The notes under the pieces are model-generated. The model was not told the DNA's origin. It did no database searches and saw only the letters and a program-made list of their open reading frames with translations. This document shows, piece after piece, positions 1-10,890 of a DNA stretch of 64,000 nt. The first letter of the stretch is position 1. Each line of letters begins with the position of its first letter. The translations under genes were made by a program, and so were the position numbers. The stretch is from Charina bottae (taxonomy: Eukaryota > Chordata > Lepidosauria > Squamata > Charinaidae): NCBI GenBank assembly GCA_023362775.1, contig JALMGJ010000015.1, positions 8,848,501 through 8,912,500 on the forward strand. Direction: 5' to 3'.

Positions 1-217
1 GTGGCCGGCATGACACACGCAGAACGCTGTTACCTACCCACCGAAGCGGTACCTATTAATCTACTTGCATTTGCATGCTTTCGAATTGCTAGGTTGGCAA
101 CAGCTGGAGCTAGTGCGGGAGCTCACTCCGCACGCAGGGCTAGGGATTCGAACCTCCGAACTTGCGATCTTCCAATCAACAAGCCTGGTGTCTTACCCGC
201 TGAGCCACCACGCCCCT
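1..217 (-). mobile_element. tRNA-derived SINE (type A), cut by window edge
   Basis: The right end reads, on the minus strand, as a tRNA-like head. Box A is visible as TGGTGGCTCAGCGGGTAAG, and box B as GGTTCGAATCC (plus strand GGATTCGAACC near 147). The body, with the words CTTTCGAATTGCTAGGTTGG and GAACGCTGTTACCTACCCAC, matches copies at 3209, 47662 and 53069. The 3' part of the element lies left of position 1. It is a retroposed SINE and not a working tRNA gene, because the head runs directly into the SINE body and the anticodon arm is degenerate. Confidence 0.88.
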
Positions 218-326
218 TACAGGGCAGTTAGTCTGCTGTAATTATACGGTGACAAGGCCAGACATCTAGTCTTGTATGTTACAATCAAGAGTGGGTACAT
301 TGGTAAATTTCCCTGGATTATATATT

Positions 327-617
327 AGGAAGGAAAGGTTCCCCTGTGCAAGCACTGAGTCACGTGATCCCTGGGGAGACGCCGCTTTCACGACGTTTTC
401 CTGGCAGACTATAGAGCAGGGTGGTTTGCCATTGCCTTCCCCAGTCGTGATTACCTTTCCCCCAGCAAGCTGGGTACTCATTTTACCGACCTCGGAAAGA
501 TGGAAGGCTGAGTCGACCTGAGCCGGCTACCTGAGAACCAGCTTCCGCTGGGATCAAACTCAGGTCGTGGGGAGAGTTTCGGTTGCAATACTGCCACCTA
601 CCACTCTGCGCCACATG
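327..617 (-). mobile_element. tRNA-derived SINE (type B)
   Basis: On the minus strand this starts with a tRNA-like head (GTGGCGCAGAGTGGTAGG, then a box-B-like GAGTTTGATCCC). It continues through a body containing GGCAATGGCAAACCACC and ends in GTGCTTGCACAGGGGAACC. The tail resembles that of the type A SINE (both end in ...GGGGAACCTTT or ...GGGGGTACCTTT), so the two types probably used the same LINE machinery. No clear target duplication was found. It is older or more diverged than the type A copies. Confidence 0.7.
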
Positions 618-1984
618 AGGTTCTATTATCTATTATATATTTTAAAAACTATAAAATGCCTTTTATTGGGAAATGATGGGAAATTAAGACAAAGGATTTA
701 GAAAGTCACTGAGTTTTGTTTCAAATGGTCCTAAATGGAAAGTATAATGATTTATTAAATCTGAATCTCGATTTATCTATAACAATTAACACAGATTGTT
801 AATATTCATAGCTTTCTGTTACTAGAGGGAAATCATACTTTTATCTATTATATAGATAAAATATAACTTAGTTTCTTTTTACTTTTTACAAAAAGGTAGC
901 AAAATTTCAGCCCTAATTTCTTAAGACTAACTTATTATAAAAGTTTCATTAATATTATCTTCTCAATGCACATTACTTGGACTCCTTGTTAAATGAGCTA
1001 TCATTAGGGGTACTAGCAATTATCCTTTTTCTTATCAGCTGCTTTTGCTGGTATTTCAAACCTTCATTGACTTATTCCAGGCAAGATCATGAAGATAAGG
1101 CAAAAGAAACTCTATAAAACTACTCATAACTGATATAGTTCACGTCTCCTAAAAATAGGATCTATCAGTCTCCAGGGATTTTATCCTGCTAAAGACCAGC
1201 CCACAAGACAACATGTTTCAAAATGTCATTCAAAAATTCATTAAATTAACATCTCCAGCTCTTGTAAGCAATTGAGACCACAGGGCTGATCCATTGGCAA
1301 CTGTCAGGCGTGAGCTGGAAACGCAGAAACAAGGAACTGAGTTGGAGGAATGTGAGCTGAGGGACAAGGTAGAGCAACAGTTCATGACAAAGTATTTGGC
1401 ACATGCATGATACCCAAAGGTGCTGTTGAAATCAATGAGATGAAAAGCCAAAGAAAGAATGAAATCATCGGAGGCTTCTTTGGAGCAGCCTGGAGTAATA
1501 AACTCAAACTCTCTCAGCTTAACTTTTCAGCACCATGCAGAAGTGATTACATTTATGCAATTTAGACTTAGTCCTACTTAGAAAAGACCCAGTCCGGGAG
1601 CTCTGTGATGTTCTTCCAAAATAAATTCAAAACTTACACTTCTGTTCCCTTTGATTTCCCATTCTATCCTTTCACCAACTGCCCTAACGATTTCCTGTTT
1701 ATTACTGGTTGTTCAATGGTTTTTATTTTTTAAATTGCATTTCTTGGATAACGTTTAATGTACAGTAAACAACTTTGGAATTTCCTTTAACCAAGTATGA
1801 CATACCAAAACTGTGGATTAATAATGTCAACTCCCACTGATTTTAGTGAGCCAACAATAAGGAGGACAACACTTGGGTGTGACTCATAGTCCATTAAGAG
1901 CTTCAAAAATAATCTGAATATACTAGGAACTAAAGTCTGCTAGAGTCAGATTTTGGTGTTGAAAAGAAGAGCCAAGAGAAAATG
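618..1984. other. No recognised feature
   Basis: AT-rich unique sequence. The only open frame (minus, near 1230-1451) has no family signature or splice context. Confidence 0.6.
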
Positions 1985-2203
1985 CAATACAGCAGAGCTT
2001 TCCAAACTTTTCATGTTGGTGACACACTTTTTAGACATGCATCATTTCGTGACACAATCTTACAGCAGGGCACAAGGCAGGCACTAGGACCTGCGTGGAA
2101 TCCTGGCAGGGCTCGGAGGCAGCAGCAGCCGCAACGCACCCAGACACTGCAGCTGACACACTAACGTGTCGCGACACACAGTTTGGAAAGCTCTGCAATA
2201 CAG
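1985..2203. mobile_element. hAT-type non-autonomous element, 203 bp, with 8-bp TSD
   Basis: The element proper is 1993-2195. It begins CAGAGCTTTCCAAACT and ends AGTTTGGAAAGCTCTG, so the terminal inverted repeats match for 16 bp. It is flanked on both sides by the perfect 8-bp duplication CAATACAG (1985-1992 and 2196-2203), which is diagnostic of hAT transposition. The interior has no transposase and holds one copy of the unit that is amplified in tandem at 13070 and 34439. The termini resemble the Charlie/OposCharlie group of hAT elements, but that subfamily assignment is from memory. Confidence 0.92.
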
Positions 2204-2817
2204 GAATGGAAACATCCCATTGAAATGGCTCTTAATTCATTGTGCAGCCAGTTCAGTAGGAGAGGTCAAACCAATTCCAATCTATCCTATATAACAGCAG
2301 TATAGATAACATGATATACATAAAGGAAAGCAAGCACAGCAGGTTTGGGGAAGTACTCAAAAACCAAAATGGAAAATTATAAACAAGTAAAAACTAAGAG
2401 CAGGAAACTCAAAGACAAGAGAATGTTCCAATGGCCACAAACAAGACTGACTGACTTAGCATGGTGGGGAAACTGAGGAAGCTAGAAAAAGGCTTGCTGG
2501 AACTCTGAACAGGAACACCTCCCACTGTGGCAGTGGAACTGTTGCAGGCTCTATTTCTGGTCAGTAACTGTAATGGGATTTCAGCTGTCAGACCATTCTG
2601 AAGGACAGCCAACACTACCCTATTTGCCTGAATGATACCCCCAGATATATGGAGAAAAATGGAACACTGATTAGATAGCTTAAGTGTCAATGGGCACCCA
2701 GTGGGTGCCTTTGCACTAATACTGCTGCCATCTTGGGATGACACCCAATGAGTTGGAGGCAGATGGCCTCAAAAAGGAGTCACCTTCTTTGACTGACTCT
2801 AGCCACTGTGAACATAT
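2204..2817. other. No recognised feature
   Basis: Unique sequence. A small perfect hairpin (GGCACCCA-G-TGGGTGCC) sits at 2693-2709 with nothing around it to suggest a function. Confidence 0.5.
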
Positions 2818-2856
2818 TTATTTATATTTCAAATTAATTCACCGCCCATCTCACTC
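2818..2856 (-). mobile_element. Short CR1/L2-type LINE 3' tail remnant
   Basis: Reading TTTATTTATATTTCAAATT then CACCGCCCATCTC, this is the complement of the GGGCGGT...TAAATAAA tail seen in fuller form at 10790, 32420 and 41130. It is too short to subclassify. Confidence 0.5.
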
Positions 2857-3198
2857 AAAGAGCGACTTTGATGTTTACTGGAAATGTTTCTGGGAGGCTA
2901 ACACCTGCCACTTTTTATGTTTAGCGATACACTTGGAAAATTTAATGTAAAACTCGGAAAACTGCATTAAAAAATGCTCCCCTGTGGACAGATGGAGACA
3001 TGGTTATCTACTCCATGTCTGCCTGTTTTTCACCGACTCCTTATTGGCAGGGTTAAAAAGCAAAGTGGACTGAGAGGAAGTATTCCTAGAGAAGCCCCAG
3101 GTTTGTAGGTCTGGTCTAGGAAATCTTTATAGCTGGCTGTAAGAAGAGAGGGTAGATCTTCCATTAGCTTTCACTTCTGTGCTGAAATAATACCGCTG
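2857..3198. other. No recognised feature
   Basis: Unique sequence between a LINE tail scrap and the next SINE. No gene signal seen. Confidence 0.5.
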
Positions 3199-3446
3199 AC
3201 TGAGGTTAAAGGTAAAGGTAAAGGTTCCCCCCGCACATTTGTGCAGTCGTGTCCGACTCTAGGGGCCGGTGCTCATCTCCGTTTGTTAGCCAAAGAGCCA
3301 GCGTTGTCCGAAGACACTTCCACAGTCATGTGGCCGCCATGACGCGTGCGGAACGCTGTTACCTACCCACCGAAGTGGTACCTATTCATCTACTTGCATT
3401 TGCATGCTTTCGAATTGCTAGGTTGGCAAGAGCTACACTGAGGTTA
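3199..3446 (-). mobile_element. tRNA-derived SINE (type A), 5'-truncated, with TSD
   Basis: The element at 3209-3436 starts on the plus strand with the (AAAGGT)n tail and ends inside the body at GGTTGGCAAGAGCT, so the tRNA head is missing. The 10-bp repeat ACTGAGGTTA flanks it (3199-3208 and 3437-3446). The truncation therefore happened during insertion, as expected for incomplete reverse transcription, and not by later deletion. Confidence 0.85.
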
Positions 3447-4239
3447 GTGTAGGTTAAACCCTACAATTTCATGTACTTTGTAAGACTTGAAAATGACTGA
3501 GTTAAAAAACAGACAAGGTTGGATCCATGCTAATTCATGCCACCAGTGGACTTAGTGAGATCAATGCTGCAATTAAGTCAATATGGTTAGCTGAAGTCTC
3601 CTTGCAGGCTTTTCTCTAAGTACGTGACTAAAAAATGGGAAAACGGGATATTTTAAGGAAAGAATTAGGAGTCTTCTTTTCATAAATGCTGAACGCTAGT
3701 GGAAAGTACATCGTTGATCTACTGGGAGAACAGAGAGCTCTATCCTTTGTGGAATCTTGGAGCCTTAAACAACTCTGACAAAGGACACTAGGGTTCAGTT
3801 CTAAGTGTCACATCATCTTCTAAACAGCCTGCAAAGTTTAAAGGAGGCGGCCAAAGTTAGTTTTATGTTATTGCTGACTAAGGTGTTTCCTTTCCTGAGG
3901 GAATTTTGGAATCAAATTTTCTAAGAGAGATCTTCAGAGCTCAGCATTCAGGCGACCTCTTGCTATTTTCATTAACACTTCTCCTTTTGCCAACAAATCT
4001 TGCATTCAGAGCTGGATGCAACCACAGGAAGATGGTCAACTGGTCCAGACTACCAGGAGTCCCAAAAGTCTCTATACTATGGCTGATTGCAGAGGTGTTT
4101 GTTACTGCTTTTATAAGGGCTGTGCACTCCCTAATAAAGGACAAAAGGATGGGCTAGATCACTATGCAGTGCATGGAAGTTGGAGGTTTACAAATTGAAT
4201 AAAAAAATGAATTCACAACCTAGTGTGAAAAGATTCCAA
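3447..4239. other. No recognised feature
   Basis: Unique sequence. The overlapping short open frames near 3906-4198 lie on both strands, which argues that they are chance frames. Confidence 0.5.
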
Positions 4240-4378
4240 GTTCTACTCAGTACAGAAAGGTATGAGGCACTAGGCTAGAATCTGGGAGACTGTGAGTTCT
4301 AGACCCACCTTAGGCACGAAGCCAGCTAGGTAACCTTGGGCCAGTCTCTTTCTCTCAGCCCTAGGAAGTGTTAGAGAT
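4240..4378 (+). mobile_element. Sauria-type SINE, 5' part
   Basis: Contains the tRNA-derived half of the Sauria SINE: GGCACTAGGCTAGAATC, the box-B-like TGTGAGTTCTAGACCC, then CCTTGGGCCAGTCTCTTTCTC. It stops at CCCTAGGAAG, where other copies continue into CAATGGCAAACCACTTC. The 3' half is lost. Confidence 0.75.
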
Positions 4379-4839
4379 ATCTGGTTTCAACCAAGCACGT
4401 CTCACACAAGCTTGAAGGAGGGGCAGTCCTGCTGCAGCCTAATATTACTTGCTTTGTGTGGGAGGGGCTTGAATTCCGATTTCCTGTTCCTGTTTTTTTT
4501 CCCCCTTCCCCTCTTTTCTTGCTTGAATCTCCACCAGGGAGGATGGTCATCCATGGCTGTCCACGTTGCTCATACTTGCATTCAGCAAGGCCACATTAAG
4601 AAGACTGTGGGTTTGGTCAGAACCTATCGCTCGCACGCATGAACTGTTTGCTACCATGAAACTGATCTACAATAAAACTGTAAGCTACTTTTCTGTAACT
4701 TTACATTAACGTGTGAAGTGTGTTTATTTTACTCTGAACTTAATTGAGCCTTATGTGCAAGATTATTACTGGACGTTTTTTACCCTGCTAAACTAGATAA
4801 ACGCTGCATGGTTTTTTTGTTTTTTTTTTCTGTTACTAG
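4379..4839. other. Unassigned stretch with polyadenylation-like signal
   Basis: Holds a C/T-rich block near 4480-4530 and an AATAAAA at about 4671 followed by T-rich sequence. This could be the end of an old retroelement or nothing. No LTR boundaries or TSD were found. Confidence 0.3.
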
Positions 4840-4966
4840 CGTTCCAGAATTCCCAACAGGAAGGAGGCAATGGCAAACCACTTCTGAAAAACCTTGAGAA
4901 GAAAACCGCAGGGACTTGTCCAGGCAGTCTCCAAGAATCAGACACGATTGAACAGATAAAAAAAGA
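4840..4966 (+). mobile_element. Sauria-type SINE, 3' part
   Basis: Runs from GGAAGGAGGCAATGGCAAAC through CAGGGACTTGTCCAGGCAGT to AATCAGACACGATTGAAC and an A-rich end. The AATC-AGACACG-ATT end resembles the Bov-B LINE 3' end (AGTCAGACATGACT at 8039), consistent with Bov-B-driven retroposition. Confidence 0.75.
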
Positions 4967-5012
4967 GAGATAGGGATAGGGATAGAGACAGAGACAGAGA
5001 CAGAGACAGTGA
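4964..5012 (+). repeat. (GATAGG)n/(GAGACA)n simple repeat
   Basis: GATAGG and GAGACA hexamer units join the tail of one Sauria SINE to the head of the next. It probably grew from the SINE tail. Confidence 0.8.
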
Positions 5013-5275
5013 CAGGCAGTTTGGTGTAGTGGTTAAGGCACCAGGCTAGAAACCGGAAGATTGTGAGTTCTAGTCCCACCTTAGGCACAAAGCCAACTGG
5101 GAGACCTTGGGACAGTCACTTTCTCTCAGCCCTAGGAAGGAGCCAATGGCAAACCACTTCCGAAAAACCTTGCCAAGAAAAATGCAGGGTCCAGTCCAGG
5201 CAGTTGCCAGGAGTCAAAAACTGACTTGGCCCAAGGCCCACCCCCAAAACTGACTTGGCCCAAGCCCCCCCTGCC
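5013..5275 (+). mobile_element. Sauria-type SINE, near full length
   Basis: Head GGCAGTTTGGTGTAGTGGTT gives a clear box A, followed by GTGAGTTCTAGTCCCACC (box B), CCTTGGGACAGTCACTTTC, GGAGCCAATGGCAAACCAC and CCAGGAGTCAAAAACTGAC. The tail carries two copies of AAAACTGACTTGGCCCAAG (5217 and 5247), a 30-bp duplication at the 3' end, and then a short A run. Confidence 0.85.
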
Positions 5276-6956
5276 AAAAAAAAAAAGATAGGAAAAGTGC
5301 ATATAGTTTGATTCCTTCCTCCATGGATTTTCTGAAAACATCAGAGAAAGTCTTGTGCCACAGTACCGCTTGGTATTTTGTTTTGCTCAAGTCAGAGGTT
5401 GGCGCCACAGTATCCATTAGAAGCCCAAGCAGTTCTGCTGCTCCTTCCCCTGCCAAAAATTCAAAATATGAATATTTACAAAAGAGAGTGGGACATTATA
5501 AAATTATTGGGAGGAAGAAGAAGGCAAAGCTCCTTTTCCAATATCTCTCTACAGAGTCCTGATTAAATTTCCTTACGTTTTCTTTGCAGTTCAGCAGAAG
5601 AGATTATACATAACCAGGTGGTGAGAGTTGGCAGGGAAATAGAAAGATGAATTTCACCTATACTTATCAGTGTTGCATGGATATTTGAATTCTTCCATGG
5701 AGACAGGAAGGCCATGAGCACACAACACTTACTCTTAGTTACCCCAACCATAATGTATATCCTTGGTCACCCAAATATTTTGGATTTGATCAACACATCA
5801 AAACACCAAAGACACAAGTTGGTTTTGTACAACAGTCAGCTAAAAAGTTGTTGCCTAGTTTGTAGCTTAATGGGGGTCATACAAATGTAGCCATGATATT
5901 ATCATCTTTTTCTTTTTTTCCAAGGATGAGATCCACAATGTTAAACATATATTCTGGAGATTAGGTGTAAAGATAAAGAGGATGATCTTAATGGAGAGAG
6001 TACCAAAATTTACCAATCCGTTACCAAAGCAAGGATCTAAACATGACTTGAATCCAAAACAAGAAGAAGGAACGTGTAAAATCTCAGATATCCTCTTAAT
6101 TCACGTAAGTATAAGAAAGAGAAGAGGTAAAGTATAATCAGAACTTGCAGGAGTCTGTAACAATAGTCCACCTTAATAAAAGTAGTTTTAGACTTCTGTG
6201 GATTTTATTTCTTGATCTGGTCTACATTGTGGAACTGACATCAGACCTCGATTTTTAAAAATTTTAACTGGTAGTCTGATTTCTCCACCCCCATCTCTCT
6301 CTGTTTTTAAAATAGATTTCACTCACAAACAAGAATTCCACTCACATTTGACAATAGCCTATTTCTCATTAGCCGAGAATAATCACATTCTTAAATGATC
6401 ATATTCTGCCAATAGAATGTTATAAATAATCCAACACTGTGTTGTTCAGGTTTACATAATTATGAATCATTAGGGCTGTGAATGACTAATGGAGACAGAT
6501 GCAAAGTATTTCTAAATTGGTTTAAAAGGGGAAAATCAAAACCCGTCAGCTCATAAATGAAGCTGTCTTGAATACGTTCTGAATCATTTGGCACAATTTC
6601 TGGCCTTAACTGGTTATACCAAACATTGCCCATAATTAATGCAAAGCATACAGGCTCTTCAAAGTGATCAGTATGACATCCATCAAATTGGACAGGTGGT
6701 AGGTACAAGAGGCTGAGTATGAATGTAAACATCTCTTCTGGTCTTGACATATCTCAATCTTCTAATAGGAAATTTCAGGACCCAGGCTGAAAGAAGGACC
6801 ATTTGGAAACAAGAGGGAAGTTCAGAAACCAGAAGATATTGCAGGTCTGCAAAAAGATGTGCTTGCACATTACACTGAAGGTCAATGAAGATATCTGCCT
6901 GCACGTTAACAGTGGCAAAAGAGAAGCAGATGCCACCAAGCCCCCCACCACCACCA
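5276..6956. other. No recognised feature
   Basis: Unique, AT-rich. No repeat family, exon or RNA gene recognised across about 1.7 kb. Confidence 0.5.
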
Positions 6957-7129
6957 CCATTGGCTTGTTGTTGTTCAGTCGTTTAGTCGTGTCCGACTCT
7001 TCATGACCTCATGGACCATAGCACGCCAGGCCTTCCTGTCCTCCACTGTCTCCTGGAGTTTACTCAAATTCATGTTCATTACATCGGTGATGCTATCTAA
7101 CCATCCCATCCTCTGCCGTCCATTGGCTT
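6957..7129 (-). mobile_element. Bov-B (RTE) LINE 3' end, 153 bp, with TSD
   Basis: On the minus strand this is the last part of the Bov-B ORF and its 3' tail. The plus-strand words are AGTCGTGTCCGACTCTTC, CACGCCAGGCCTTCCTGTCC and CATTACATCGGTGATGC. The (GTT)n at the left is the complement of the (AAC)n tail. The 10-bp repeat CCATTGGCTT flanks it (6957-6966 and 7120-7129), so it is a complete, strongly 5'-truncated insertion. Confidence 0.9.
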
Positions 7130-7772
7130 ACAGTTTACAAAATAATAAATAAATCCCTTCCTGGTGGTTGACAATGATGTAACGATATCACTGGGGTGGG
7201 TAGCTAAAATTATGGCCTCTTTTTCAAGTTTTTGAAGTGCTGGCAGGTAGTAAGAGTGAAACAAGTGTGACAAGCCTAGTGCAGCTTAGCATATTTATTT
7301 TAGCCCTTATTTCTGGGTTCAAAAAAAAAAAGGATGAAAAATTGCTCTGCTGGGAATCAGTGATTTGCTATCAAATTCATTGGCCCAATCTTGGTGGGGG
7401 AGGGAGAGTTCACAAAAATAGGACAGGGGAGACACATGTAGATATTTGCATCTTTTCACTAGTGTTTGAACTAGCCAGTGAACACCAGAATTTCATTTCA
7501 TGAGCTGGTGGGGCTTGCAATTCAATGGGCAATTGAAAATCTTGGGTTACTAAGCATAAATAAGGTTGTAGGTGTGTTCATGCTCAAAATGACATGAGTA
7601 AGGTTGCAGGTGTGTTCATGTTCAAAATGGCTTCTGTTTCCTCTTTTGGATTTTTTTGGTAACCCATGAAGATTTTGGGGAATGCTCAGTATGGGGATTC
7701 CATTACCACCATGCACCCTTTCTCTATTTTTACTTTATGCAGGGAGATATTTGCATGGAATTGGGACAGCTT
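7130..7772. other. Unique sequence with a short tandem duplication
   Basis: A unit of about 31 bp (TAAGGTTG.AGGTGTGTTC...) occurs twice at a spacing of 38 bp (7561-7629). Nothing else was recognised. Confidence 0.5.
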
Positions 7773-8079
7773 ACACATATACATCAACCCTGACTGCTCA
7801 TTGGAAGGACAGATACTGAAGCTGAAGCTCAAATACTTTGGCCACCTAATGCGAAGAGAGAACTCACTGGAAAATGACCCTGATGCTGGGAAAGACTGAA
7901 GGCAAAAGGAGAAGGGGATGGCAGAGGATGAGATGGTTAGATAGCATCACCGATGTAATGAACATGAATTTGAGTAAACTCCGGGAGACAGTGGAGGACA
8001 GGAAGGCCTGGCGTGCTATGGTCCATGAGGTCACGAAGAGTCAGACATGACTAAACGACTGAACAACACACATATACAT
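7773..8079 (+). mobile_element. Bov-B (RTE) LINE 3' fragment with 12-bp TSD
   Basis: The element at 7785-8067 encodes the C-terminal end of the Bov-B polyprotein. Recognisable pieces are KLKLKYFGHLMRRENSLEN, then after a frameshift EGKRRRGWQRMRWLDSITD and LRETVEDRKAWRAMVHEVTK. It ends in GACTGAACAACA. Family proteins carry this segment after the reverse transcriptase domain. ACACATATACAT flanks it on both sides (7773-7784, 8068-8079). The frame is broken near 7880, so it is a dead, 5'-truncated copy. Confidence 0.92.
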
Positions 8080-9084
8080 GTAGGAATCAGAGTCTGGCTT
8101 GCTACAGGTCAGGGATTTTGAAAGGTGGGAAAGTTTTGAGGTTGCAGGAGTAAACAAAGTGGAAGTCCACAACCTGTGCTAAACAAACCCAGATTGCCCA
8201 CAAGTCTTTGCATAAGTCCCAATCTACTATCTGCCTCCTGTTCTAAAGTATTTCAGGAATCCCCACATGAAAAAGTCCCTCTCTTCAATTATCAGCAGGT
8301 AGCACTGACACTTCCACATGCTATTCTTCCCACCACTGTGTACTTGACAAGCTGAAAAGTTACTTGAGAGCTACTGGGCTTTTAACTTGACCTATGCTAT
8401 TGGCACATTCTATTTCTGGAAGAACCATGGAGGTTCAGTTTCCTGCGATCCCCATGGGCTAACAAAGTCCCTGCTTTTTCCGGAGCTCAAGGACATCTTG
8501 AATACTCAGGAACAAGTCAGACCATATCCACACATCATAGAGAGAGCAAGCATTGTGTCTAATTTCAAGCTAAGGATTCTATACAGCATAGAATTAACAT
8601 AAACCTGGTCTTTATTACAGAGCAAGTCAATGCATCCCCATCCACACACAACCATTCCAGAGCAACCAAGTTAATGGTTTCTTGCATGCTTACTGCTCAT
8701 GAATCGCCATGTAGAATCCTCCAGAAGCATTCCAAAGGAGGTCAACCATAAAGCCTCCCCTTAGCTTGTTTGGATGAGACTCCTCTCCAAAGTTCAGCAC
8801 TGGGTCACCAAACAGCTACCATTTTAATTTCCAACAATGCCCCAAAGTAGCCTTCTCAATTGAATAATCTCCTCAAGTTCTCAACTTATATGGCCAAAGC
8901 TACCTTATAGCAAGGGTGAAGCCTATAAAGGAGGAATAAATAGTTTGTATGCTAAATATAATGTTCAATACACTCATATCCAGGAAGCCATGGAAAACTT
9001 AAATCATATTAAGCCATTGTATGTCAGATTAGTCCATTGTTAGATAGATAAGCCAGTGTATACTTACTTAGGTTTTGTAAAATT
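8080..9084. other. No recognised feature
   Basis: Unique sequence. A minus-strand AATAAAG occurs near 8613 without other retroelement marks. Confidence 0.45.
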
Positions 9085-9159
9085 ATGCCACCTTCTCTCA
9101 CCATTTATAGCCCTAGGCAGCTCACAGATATTCATATACCTCTCTCCTGGGGTTATGAA

Positions 9160-9372
9160 AAGCCCTTAAAACTTGGCTTTGGTCACAGGCCTGGGGTAAA
9201 TGTATTGGGTGTGTGTGTGCCATGCATTGTTTTACTGGTTGGTTTTAGTCCAGGCTGTCTTGTTTTGTTTATGTTTATAATTGTTTTAATTTAGTATTAT
9301 ATTTTATAAGCTGCCCAGAATCCACTAGAGTGGGTAGCTATATTAAATTTAAATAATAAAAATAATAATAAT
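9160..9372 (+). mobile_element. CR1/L2-type LINE 3' end
   Basis: Ends in TAAGCTGCCCAGAATCCACT, GTGGGTAGCTATATTAAAT and then an AATAAT-rich tail, which is the general plan of squamate CR1/L2 3' ends. The T-rich stretch just before (about 9220-9300) also fits the 3' UTR. No ORF remnant was recognised. Confidence 0.6.
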
Positions 9373-10699
9373 ATCAATAAAAATCATGACACCGTTTTTC
9401 TTTCAAAAGGAAAAGGAAAAGAAAAAACCTCTAAACATTTCATAAGCTTGGTTAGAAAGCAATATTTTAAACTCCATCCTAAACTGTAACAAAGCGAATA
9501 TCAGCCTGAGTCCTGGCAGCCAACTTATTCCATAATCTTGTCCCCGCCATGGAAAGAAAGAGAACTAACGAATGAGGCTAAGAGTATCAATGGCAGGATT
9601 TGCAAAAGGTGCCCCACTGAAGATCTAAAAGTGTGGAATGGACTGTGTGGATAGAGGTGATTCTGTACATCATTTGGCCGCATGCCATTGTGAAGCTCAC
9701 AATGAACACTTTGAATGGAGTCCAGAAAGCATATGGTAACCAGTGCAACTATTTGAACAAAGTGATGTGCCATCTGTTGGAAATTGTACTCATTCCTCAT
9801 GCTTCTTCATACCAGGCCAGTTGCAGTTACTGGACTGTCTTCAAGGGCTGTCCCAGAAAATGTGCCTTGAAGTAACACAACTATGAGGTTCATATATGTG
9901 TCATTGATATCAGGTCCCTCTCCTCTATGTAGAGCCACAACTGATTTATCATCCAGTGTAAATAAAAGTCCATGCTGAGGTAAACAATGCTAACTTCAGG
10001 AGGACCATCAAACTTCTTTAAATGAATGGGCAACTCTGTTTGTCCCCCAAATCCTGAAATTCAGCCCTTGGAAATATAACTGCCTTGTTCAGATTCAGTT
10101 TTCTTTTTTATATCCAGTCTATTACAACCCATATATTTCCATGTGTGTTATAATGTTGTGTCAAAAGAGTCTTCTGAAAACTGTCAACCACTTCATTCAG
10201 TTTGAAGGCAAAGACTTTTCCCTTCAGAGGAGAAAAAAAATCTGGATGAAATTCTCATGAACTGGGTGCAAGATGGTTTGTTTTAAAATCTCCTTTAGTT
10301 CTGAGAATATGGCCAGATTTTAATGGGTGGGCTGGAAGGTTGCATGTATCCTACATTTTATGTCTAGCTATTTCTCTAGCAATCTGCAATCTTCAGTTAC
10401 ATCCCAAAGGAACAAATTATAAGGGAATTAATCCCATGAGGGTTTCTTACATCAGAAAGAGCCAACAGCTTGTGTGGCTGCACATAGAATGAAAATGAAA
10501 AGTAGGCAACTCAATAGGAAGAACATAACCAAACAATGAAGTCAGCTAAAAGTACCACGCAAAGAAATTCTAAATAACACTTAGAATGAAATAGATGAAA
10601 CTAAAGTGTATCATCTTCATCTTCATCTTCAAGAGGAATGGGAACAGTTCCTCTTGGGGATGGCTGGTGCCATAGAGCCCTTTTAAAGAGAACATCTAT
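9373..10699. other. No recognised feature
   Basis: Unique sequence. 9480-9850 has a slightly coding-like texture but no intact frame and no family I can name. Confidence 0.45.
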
Positions 10700-10841
10700 C
10701 GCCTATTGGATTTTATATTTAATTTATTAGTTTTGTAATGTATTTTAAATTGTAGGTATTTTTAAAGATTTTAAATTGCTGTGTTGTAAACCGCCCAGAG
10801 TCCCCCTTGGGGGAGATGATGCGGTAATAAAAGTTGACATA

Positions 10842-10888
<47 letters not shown>

Positions 10889-10890
10889 AT
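10700..10890 (+). mobile_element. CR1/L2-type LINE 3' end with (AAAT)n tail
   Basis: TGTAAACCGCCCAGAGTCCC, CTTGGGGGAGATGATGCGG, then (TAAA)n at about 10846-10890. It is the same class of tail as 32404-32492 and 41120-41190. It is strongly 5'-truncated. Confidence 0.75.

Noticed and set aside
4379..4790. Possible solo LTR with AATAAAA
   Set aside because: No TG...CA boundaries, TSD or second copy in the window. A single polyadenylation-like word is not enough.
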